DNA of 50,162 bases from an uncultured Microbacteriaceae bacterium (lineage in GTDB: Bacteria; Actinomycetota; Actinomycetes; Actinomycetales; Microbacteriaceae). The stretch covers positions 1 to 50,162 of the forward strand of contig CALGUV010000039.1 of assembly GCA_937920245.1 (NCBI GenBank). The letters run 5' to 3'. The notes beneath the pieces are model-generated. The model saw nothing but the letters and a program-made list of their open reading frames with translations. It had not been told where the DNA came from and made no database searches. Position 1 is the stretch's first letter; each line of letters opens with the position of its first letter. The position numbers and the translations under genes were made by a program. Positions 43,601 through 48,193 of the stretch are shown one piece after another.

Positions 43601-44530
43601 GTGGTTTTGATCGGAGCAAACCTCCTCCATCGTCTGCCCAAGATTCACCCGTTCGGCTTGACCGTACTTACGGAAAGCAGCAGGAGAGATCAGATAGCCC
43701 TGTGGCAGACGGGGATCTTCGAAAGCGGTACGAACACACTGGATGTAATCGTAAACTGTTTCGTCGGACTCAGTGATGTTGGCGATCGCATATCCGGCTG
43801 CGGCCAGAATATACTGAGCACCTGTGATTTCGTTAGAGTTCACAACCTCAACAGGGGCGTTAAACACGCGGCCAGTCAGGTACAGATAGGAACAATCGTC
43901 GCAACCGGGAGTGCCTTCGCCCTCTTGACGAACATAAACGCCGGCGGAAATGTCGCTATTGGCCTCGATGGCGGTACGAACAGCGTCGCGAATCGCACCG
44001 GAGACTTGTAGGTTATTGCTTGTATTACCGAGAACATAGTCTTCGGGAATCAAAACGGGAACGCCCAACCAAGCGCCAGCACTATTCTTTATGCCAAGTT
44101 GAATGCCGTTGATCTCCAGCTTGACGTAGATGGTGTCACCCTTCTCAAGGGGGCTGGGAGCCGCAACGCCATTGTCCTTATTAGCACCGGGATCAAATGC
44201 TACCTGTATGATATTGGAAGGCGTACCAACGCGAGTAACGCGTAGGTCACCAACCGAGCACTGCTGGAAGAAAGCCTTGACGCCGTAATAGGAGTCAAGT
44301 TCAGCGCCGCTGGTAGGCAGAGTTCCGATTAGATTCTCGTACTCATTCAGGCTACCGACGAAAATCGGGCGGTTGAATGGGAAGCGAGCGACAGAGGCAG
44401 ATTGAGGTGCCTCAACAACCATGTAAACGGTATTGAAGCTAGCGACAGACGCGCGAGACGCGATCGCTGATTCGTAAATAAAAGTACCGGGAGCACCGCC
44501 ACGGGCGCCTCCGAGAGAAATGGTAGCCAT
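40616..44530 (-). CDS. Tail sheath protein with inserted repeat domains
   Basis: At 1304 aa this is about twice the length of T4 gp18. The C-terminal 230 residues are a clear sheath domain (GARGCQIAITNAQQEVSNPQ, FVWGSRTRVNRGNAEQALY, VIYGTMRSAFDGQIFNVI, VNVKIFVVPVPTLERIEVDL). Residues about 590-660 and 860-940 are two copies of one inserted unit (HGYSTGDAVNYYLV / HGYLTGDEVTVNTA, each ending with ...TSYFVIVVNANTIQLA-type strand), and a diverged third copy may lie near 687. The ribosome binding site AAGAAGGAG lies 11 nt upstream. The inserts probably protrude from the sheath. Confidence 0.9.
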   Translation of the reverse strand: MATISLGGARGGAPGTFIYESAIASRASVASFNTVYMVVEAPQSASVARFPFNRPIFVGSLNEYENLIGTLPTSGAELDSYYGVKAFFQQCSVGDLRVTRVGTPSNIIQVAFDPGANKDNGVAAPSPLEKGDTIYVKLEINGIQLGIKNSAGAWLGVPVLIPEDYVLGNTSNNLQVSGAIRDAVRTAIEANSDISAGVYVRQEGEGTPGCDDCSYLYLTGRVFNAPVEVVNSNEITGAQYILAAAGYAIANITESDETVYDYIQCVRTAFEDPRLPQGYLISPAAFRKYGQAERVNLGQTMEEVCSDQNHKWMALVDCGPFDVTDISIYSEFVPANPSNGFETDGLYLVDNVIYEWTDTSPLNFSSANYVAGNAAGSANVALLDGTRLAMKDSQKAFANSGVNTGTDVITLSEDWPVVALPSGTLVSSALFENIPLPTAPLYTDVATGVTNEPLLGSFFVIASDVDGSLASNQIRLATSTSRASINQAVNLTTAGTPQGGVMLVFTYADPAWEFEVEIKGKISSLVEANGGVDLVSFNTLHLPGTLQSPTTQHDYKGLVRQLSNPSDAIFSGGLSLFYFNAADVDDTVEEITIVGHGYSTGDAVNYYLVPSDGAAAPAGLTSGTEYYVIKIDDNTIQLALTLANANAGTEILLGDAGTDSATVLNPLGGPAQSVLTTGRDCLIFSSEHPVKTADKLYFDGSVITATETIFRGTTSTLSTVYFAQQVDRNFFRLARSASDLASNAFADFPTGSITTTTATRFYKKLSTAVDGGQFSDAGVLRYTRGRKYQLDVTLAVAGVRDEANVAIQTGVNDPYGVAYTNDISTDIRLSYAKAPEGVPVYEVASGDITVLSDQIAITTHGYLTGDEVTVNTATGATLATGLTTNTSYFVIVVNANTIQLAESSALAVAGTAVDISSAGTNNAAGVEFLVTSISNPYTFQYTEDDNSNPLNAAQDFAGENNFYCVPLSTGEQANTSIEDVYIHPVLQTGQSYATLYNGYTLVELLEPSTDVPNNLWNFNAVTAGDLINEALRGVNNGGIPQVRTIEKGIDSHARLFLESQFYSTTQGFLAYYAPYIRNDAGVFIQPTPFVTGLAIRRYRDSASGFRLPPAGAKYSLAGARGCQIAITNAQQEVSNPQGLNALRQLPGYSTTDPDTGETFGPVFVWGSRTRVNRGNAEQALYQFVNTRVILNVIYGTMRSAFDGQIFNVIDGRAVTFNQIRAIAYNTLYENFYVPGALFGSSPSDAFEVVCDERNNLGGALENGYVNVKIFVVPVPTLERIEVDLVRVGIGGIPAALEQSGLSGF

Positions 44531-44610
44531 TTAGAGTTTAACTCCTTCTTTTTGATGTTGAGAGTGCTGAGGGCTTCAGACAATCCCTCCGTGGTCCCCG
44601 TAGGGGTCTC

Positions 44611-45042
44611 TCAACCACGCTGAGTATCGGCACTCGCTTGCGGCGAGTCAAGTCCGTACCCGTTTGTTCTATCCCTTTCCAGGAGCGAATATGCCGCGTA
44701 ATCAGACAATCTGTCGGTGAATTCGTCCAGGTTGTCCCATGGAAAGATAGCGGAAGCAACATCTTGTTTTTCGGGATTCGGGTTCGATCCGCCAAGATTT
44801 AGTGCGGTACTAAGTTGGTTTAGTGTCCCAGGCGATCCCGATGCACCGCTTGAAGCGGTTTTACCCAGAATCCCGTCAGGTCCCGTAATAAATACCGGCA
44901 CTCCTTGGGCCGGATTTGTTCGAATGTCAAAGCTCTGGTTAAGATCGATCACCCGTCGAAACTCGCGTGAATCGCCAAAGTAAGCGTACGCGATCTTGTT
45001 CCAACTATCACCAATCTGCCAGACGCGTGTTTTTCCAGCCAT
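44611..45042 (-). CDS. LysM-domain tail protein
   Basis: A 143-aa protein. The N-terminal 50 residues form a LysM module (WQIGDSWNKIAYAYFGDSRE, FRRVIDLNQSFDI) as in contractile tails, e.g. the family of T4 gp53-like and Mu/P2 tube initiator proteins. The rest is Ser/Gly/Ala-rich, then acidic. It overlaps the upstream gene by one base; the downstream gap of 80 bases holds the sheath ribosome binding site and a small hairpin CCCC-TAC-GGGG. Probable baseplate hub or tape end component. Confidence 0.8.
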   Translation of the reverse strand: MAGKTRVWQIGDSWNKIAYAYFGDSREFRRVIDLNQSFDIRTNPAQGVPVFITGPDGILGKTASSGASGSPGTLNQLSTALNLGGSNPNPEKQDVASAIFPWDNLDEFTDRLSDYAAYSLLERDRTNGYGLDSPQASADTQRG

Positions 45043-45437
45043 CAGAATCTTAGGGTTTTGCCCTTAACAATAGCTTTTTTGACCGAAACAGTTATTTTCG
45101 GCATCGACATCGCTGGTACGCCTAACCAGGGACGCGCGGTCATACGGGATGTTCCGCTCATGTGAAACGGACCGTAGTTTGTGGTCTTAGTCGCAAAGAG
45201 CCCTACGCCGACCGGCTTAATCTTAACCTTATCCTGCATCGTTCCGGTTTTGCGAAGGATAGGCCAGGTTCCGGTTGGTGTCTTACGAGCCATCCAGCCC
45301 TGTCCCGTTTGGGGATCGCGTTCCCTACTCCAAGACTCTTCATTGTCCTGTTGAAGGATATCGGCGATTGGCATCTTCGATGACGCCCACCAATTCTCAT
45401 TAAATAGCTGTGCGGAACCCTTGAAAGTGATGTTCAC
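45042..45437 (-). CDS. Mu gpG/P2 gpS-like tail completion protein
   Basis: A 131-aa protein with a GTG start overlapping the upstream TAG by one base. It contains WMARKTPTGTWPILRKTGTM, then VGLFATKTTNYGPFHMSG and TARPWLGVPAMS, the order typical of phage virion morphogenesis (Mu gpG/P2 gpS) proteins. These cap the tail for head joining. Its basic C-terminus (KKAIVKGKTLRF) is a family feature. Confidence 0.7.
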   Translation of the reverse strand: MNITFKGSAQLFNENWWASSKMPIADILQQDNEESWSRERDPQTGQGWMARKTPTGTWPILRKTGTMQDKVKIKPVGVGLFATKTTNYGPFHMSGTSRMTARPWLGVPAMSMPKITVSVKKAIVKGKTLRF

Positions 45438-45883
45438 TACCTTTTTCTCGTAGCACGCTTGGTCTCGCTATTCTGTTTTTCCACGAAGTCCGTAAGGATC
45501 TTCGCCATCACGAGTATCTTAGAGATCGGTTGGTCTTCCAGCCACCCGAGAGACTGGTCCCAGCGTTGTTTGCAAAAATGAAAGGCCATTTCCAGCCATT
45601 GGTCTAATCTCATTACCTTCTCTTCGAGGATCTCAGTCCCCATCCACCGCGCTAAAGGCTCGATATAGCGAGAAGGGATCTCAAAGAGGTCGTCTTCTGT
45701 TAGATCACAGAGGCGCATTATCACGAGGATGATCAGGTGGTTTAGCGTGATCTTCGGGTAGTCATTCTCAATGAGGCTGAAGAAGTAAAAGTCTTTTGGC
45801 CTCAATTCCCGCATTCGTATTGTCGTTCCGTTTGCGAGAGTGATATCAAAGGAGAAATCCTCTCGCGAAACGACTATCAGTCG
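45437..45883 (-). CDS. Tail assembly chaperone, -1 frame part (gpT-like extension)
   Basis: The ATG at 45814 gives only 125 aa, but the same frame is open upstream to the slippery site at 45883-45889, with no ATG, GTG or TTG in between, and a TGA just before it. The extra 23 residues (RLIVVSREDFSFDITLANGT, then TIR) complete a domain homologous to that of the first chaperone: FDITLANGTTIRMRELRPKD pairs with SLSDGREVVLREMTASDL. I therefore annotate a fusion of about 266 aa (118 + 148) made by -1 frameshifting, as in lambda gpG-T. The C-terminal part is acidic then Lys/Arg-rich. Confidence 0.8.
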   Translation of the reverse strand, partial: RLIVVSREDFSFDITLANGTTIRMRELRPKDFYFFSLIENDYPKITLNHLIILVIMRLCDLTEDDLFEIPSRYIEPLARWMGTEILEEKVMRLDQWLEMAFHFCKQRWDQSLGWLEDQPISKILVMAKILTDFVEKQNSETKRATRKR

Positions 45884-45889
45884 TTTGGG
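45868..45889 (-). other. Programmed -1 frameshift site: slippery CCCAAAC with hairpin
   Basis: Transcribed sequence at 45889-45883 is C-CCA-AAC in the zero frame, a canonical X-XXY-YYZ heptamer; the zero frame stops 2 codons later (GAC TGA). A shift by -1 gives CCC-AAA-CGA and opens the T frame. An 8-bp perfect hairpin, AAACGACT-GAT-AGTCGTTT, begins inside the heptamer. With spacer near zero, only its distal 4 bp could be intact when the ribosome is on the site. Confidence 0.8.
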
Positions 45890-46236
45890 TCTTCATCCTC
45901 ATCCGACCCACCGGCTTTGCCTAGCAGGTCAGTGACCTTTCGTAGGTCACGCATCTTGAGTTTTTGAAGCTCATCGAAGGTGATCTTGCCGGCGCTGGTT
46001 GACAGTCGGGCCGCCAATTTGAGTGACCGTTCCATGTCTCCCGCATTACTCAACTTCTCGATGAAGAGAAGGTCGCTGGCGGTCATCTCTCTAAGTACAA
46101 CTTCACGTCCGTCGGACAGCGAGGCAACGAACGAAGTGTCGGCCGTCTCGTAAGATGGCGGAGTATTCGCTCCTTGCGCTAGTTCCTCAGGGGACTTTCG
46201 TAAAACGCGTACGCCTTGTTTAGGTGTTTCTTCCAT
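45877..46236 (-). CDS. Tail assembly chaperone, zero-frame part (gpG-like)
   Basis: A 119-aa protein, the abundant zero-frame product. It contains VASLSDGREVVLREMTASDL then LLFIEKLSNAGDMERSL and ends in an acidic tail (GGSDEDEDPND). This layout fits phage tail assembly chaperones, which coat the tape measure during tail assembly. The gene starts 41 nt after the thymidylate-synthase-family gene. No tape measure protein is seen in this window, although one is expected in contractile tails of this length. Confidence 0.8.
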   Translation of the reverse strand: MEETPKQGVRVLRKSPEELAQGANTPPSYETADTSFVASLSDGREVVLREMTASDLLFIEKLSNAGDMERSLKLAARLSTSAGKITFDELQKLKMRDLRKVTDLLGKAGGSDEDEDPND

Positions 46237-46265
46237 AAGATTTGTTTTGAGTTGCCTCTATCGTA

Positions 46266-46277
46266 ATTTTTTACCCC
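46266..46277 (-). promoter_or_regulatory. Junction element copy 8 (GGGGTAAAAAAT)
   Basis: It directly abuts the TGA of the thymidylate-synthase-family gene (TGA-GGGGTAAAAAA) and lies 29 nt before the first tail chaperone ATG. The two final bases differ from the other copies. Confidence 0.4.
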
Positions 46278-47192
46278 TCAATTCACGGCAATTTTAATTG
46301 CGGCGTGGGGGTCGTAGTCACTCAGCTCGTAGTCGTCAATAGTGAGATCATCGATGCTACTAGGTGTGCGCACTAATCGAGCCTGACACTCCGGTTGGAG
46401 ATCACGTCCAAGCATCTCGTCGACAGTATCATAACAATTTTGATAGATGTGCGAATTGGCGCTAGGCATATAGACGAATCGCGCCGTTTTTCCTGTCATC
46501 GCCGCTACAGTCTTAAGGATAAGTGAGTATCGAGCGATATCCAGCGGGAACCCAACTACCATATCATTTGACCTCGCCGGTACCATCACGTCGAGCCAAC
46601 CACCTATAGCGGGCGAGAAATGCATAGCGATATGACACGGAGGACACCCCGGCTTCACCGCGGTCGGATTGTGAGTGATCACGGTGCCCTGACGGGTGTT
46701 CGGCTCTAAGATCAGTTTCTCGATAACAGCCGAGATCTGGTCTATTTCGCCGCTAGTGATAAGAGTCTCGTTAGCTACTTCGATCGCGGGAGCGGACGAT
46801 GGCCACCGTCGCCATTGACGACAATAAGCGGAAGCTCCGAGTTCACCGTTTTCATCCGCAAGGAAGTCCCAGAAATGCTTAGCAGGCCCGAGCGCCTGAA
46901 CATTCGTGACTTTTCCAAGATCGAAGAGCAGCTCTCTAACTACATTCTTCCATGGTAGTTTGCGTAGACGAGTGAGAGGAAATCCTAGACGAAGATCAAC
47001 CCGTGTTGAACAGCCAAACGCCGCCCGGGTCTCACCATTACGTCCGGTGAATACCTCCCCATGATTCATGATCTCATAGAGATACTCACCATAGACGTAA
47101 TCCCAATTGTCATTCTTGACCACATGATCTTCGAAATAAACGAGGTGTCCTCGCTTCCCACCCTTCTCCCTGATAGTCCGATCAAATGTCAT
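46278..47192 (-). CDS. Thymidylate synthase-family enzyme, probably dCMP-specific (methylase/hydroxymethylase)
   Basis: A 304-aa protein with the TS fold: RELLFDLG, HFWDFLADENGELGASAYCRQWRRW, catalytic Cys186 in CPPCHIAMHF, phosphate-binding Arg207-Ser208, His248 and Tyr250 (ANSHIYQNC), and YELSDYDPHAAIK. The loop that in TS reads GxPFNIA, whose Asn (L. casei N229) selects dUMP, reads GFPLDIA here, with Asp218. The same N-to-D change is found in T4 dCMP hydroxymethylase, and mutation N229D converts TS to a dCMP methylase. The enzyme thus may make 5-methyl- or 5-hydroxymethyl-dCMP. It is next to the dNMP kinase that would be needed. Confidence 0.85.
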   Translation of the reverse strand: MTFDRTIREKGGKRGHLVYFEDHVVKNDNWDYVYGEYLYEIMNHGEVFTGRNGETRAAFGCSTRVDLRLGFPLTRLRKLPWKNVVRELLFDLGKVTNVQALGPAKHFWDFLADENGELGASAYCRQWRRWPSSAPAIEVANETLITSGEIDQISAVIEKLILEPNTRQGTVITHNPTAVKPGCPPCHIAMHFSPAIGGWLDVMVPARSNDMVVGFPLDIARYSLILKTVAAMTGKTARFVYMPSANSHIYQNCYDTVDEMLGRDLQPECQARLVRTPSSIDDLTIDDYELSDYDPHAAIKIAVN

Positions 47193-47404
47193 CCGTAAAC
47201 CTTCTTGAGTGTTTCCTCGTAGTAACGTTCAAACTCTGGGTCGGAGAACCCCTGCGGTAGTTGAACATATATCTGGGCCGCCGTCCTTATGCTCTCCTGC
47301 GCCATCGCGCGCATCCCTATCCTATGCCTTTCATTCGCATCATCGACCCAGTCCCGACAATACTCAAGCATGAATTTAGGATCACGAGGCATCGGGAATG
47401 GCAT
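47189..47404 (-). CDS. Hypothetical 71-aa protein between dNMP kinase and TS-family gene
   Basis: A small charged protein (MPFPMPRDPKFMLEYCRDW, then PEFERYYEETLKKVYG). It overlaps the kinase by 23 nt and the TS-family gene by 4 nt, so it is part of a coupled nucleotide block. A second ATG lies three codons downstream. No domain recognised. Confidence 0.65.
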   Translation of the reverse strand: MPFPMPRDPKFMLEYCRDWVDDANERHRIGMRAMAQESIRTAAQIYVQLPQGFSDPEFERYYEETLKKVYG

Positions 47405-47978
47405 TGAACTTTCCTAGTACGGCGCGACAGTTGGCGAGTGCAGCCCGACCATTGGCGTCCAGATTGTGAATCTGATGATTGGGGAACATCGTGATATTCT
47501 CATAGAAATTTAGGAGTTGCTGGGTGTAGATCTCATGCTCCTGCATTCGAGAGATGTACTGGTCGCGGATGTACCAGAGTGCAGCGCCAGGCGTCTTCGC
47601 TCGGATCTCCTCAAGGTGGAAGGGGGCTGACCAGTGCCAAGGGCGAAATACTCCGATATGAACGACCGAGTCTACCGCCGCGGCTGTCTCAATCTCGAGA
47701 TCGATGATGTCCTCAAAGTGGCCCGCGTTATGTCGTCGATGTTGTTCAAGGATGTAGCTGCACGGATAGGCCCGATCAAAAATCGCGAACTCCTTGCCGC
47801 TCTCTTTCCAATCACAGATCGTCTCACGATACATATCAAAGATATTTTCGTTATAATCAGGCGGTGGGCCGTGATGTGCTACGAACGTGTCACCAGTGCT
47901 CAGTTCCTGAACCATGGACTCTATTAGAGTTGATTTTCCAACCCGGTCCGGACCAGAAACTATGATTAGCATTGTCAT
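47382..47978 (-). CDS. Deoxynucleoside monophosphate kinase-like P-loop protein
   Basis: A 198-aa P-loop kinase. Residues 9-17 are the Walker A GPDRVGKST, and EFAIFDRAYPCSYIL has the DR pair that in thymidylate kinase-type enzymes positions the nucleotide. Lid-region residues follow in HRRHNAGHFEDII. It would convert dNMP, perhaps the product of the adjacent dCMP-modifying enzyme, into dNDP. It starts 5 nt after the stop of the 58-aa gene and overlaps the 71-aa gene. A T4 gp1 role is an analogy, not a homology claim. Confidence 0.75.
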   Translation of the reverse strand: MTMLIIVSGPDRVGKSTLIESMVQELSTGDTFVAHHGPPPDYNENIFDMYRETICDWKESGKEFAIFDRAYPCSYILEQHRRHNAGHFEDIIDLEIETAAAVDSVVHIGVFRPWHWSAPFHLEEIRAKTPGAALWYIRDQYISRMQEHEIYTQQLLNFYENITMFPNHQIHNLDANGRAALANCRAVLGKFNAIPDAS

Positions 47979-47983
47979 GTTGA

Positions 47984-48160
47984 TTAACGAGAGATGATAA
48001 ACGAACCGATTGTTTCCTCAGTGTAGTACTCAAGATTTAGTACTACATCGACAGAGCTTAGCATGCGTCGCTCCCGCCGATCGAAAAAGGTTATCGTGGC
48101 ATACGGTCTATTATCGGCCAGGAGGCTCAATGTATAAAATTCGGCTTTCTTTTTACTCAT
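47984..48160 (-). CDS. Small protein of the replication block, 58 aa
   Basis: Fills the gap between DNA polymerase and dNMP kinase. It starts at ATG 48160 (MSKKKAEFYTLSLLADNRPY) and ends GSFIISR, 5 nt before the kinase ATG. The sequence shows alternating strand-like segments but no known motif. Lys-rich start and context fit a small DNA-associated protein. No strong ribosome binding site; its position and the clean open frame support it. Confidence 0.6.
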   Translation of the reverse strand: MSKKKAEFYTLSLLADNRPYATITFFDRRERRMLSSVDVVLNLEYYTEETIGSFIISR

Positions 48161-48193
48161 GGTTTGTCATCCGAAGGATTAAATGGGTGATGG

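Noticed and set aside
44861..44872. Another copy of the junction element (CTGGGTAAAAC)
   Set aside because: It lies inside the LysM gene and codes a normal Gly-Lys-Thr segment, so it is probably chance.
45437..45814. Tail chaperone T as a stand-alone 125-aa gene from ATG 45814
   Set aside because: The frame remains open upstream, the missing strand of the domain is encoded there, and a canonical slippery site is present, so the fusion is preferred; internal initiation remains possible.
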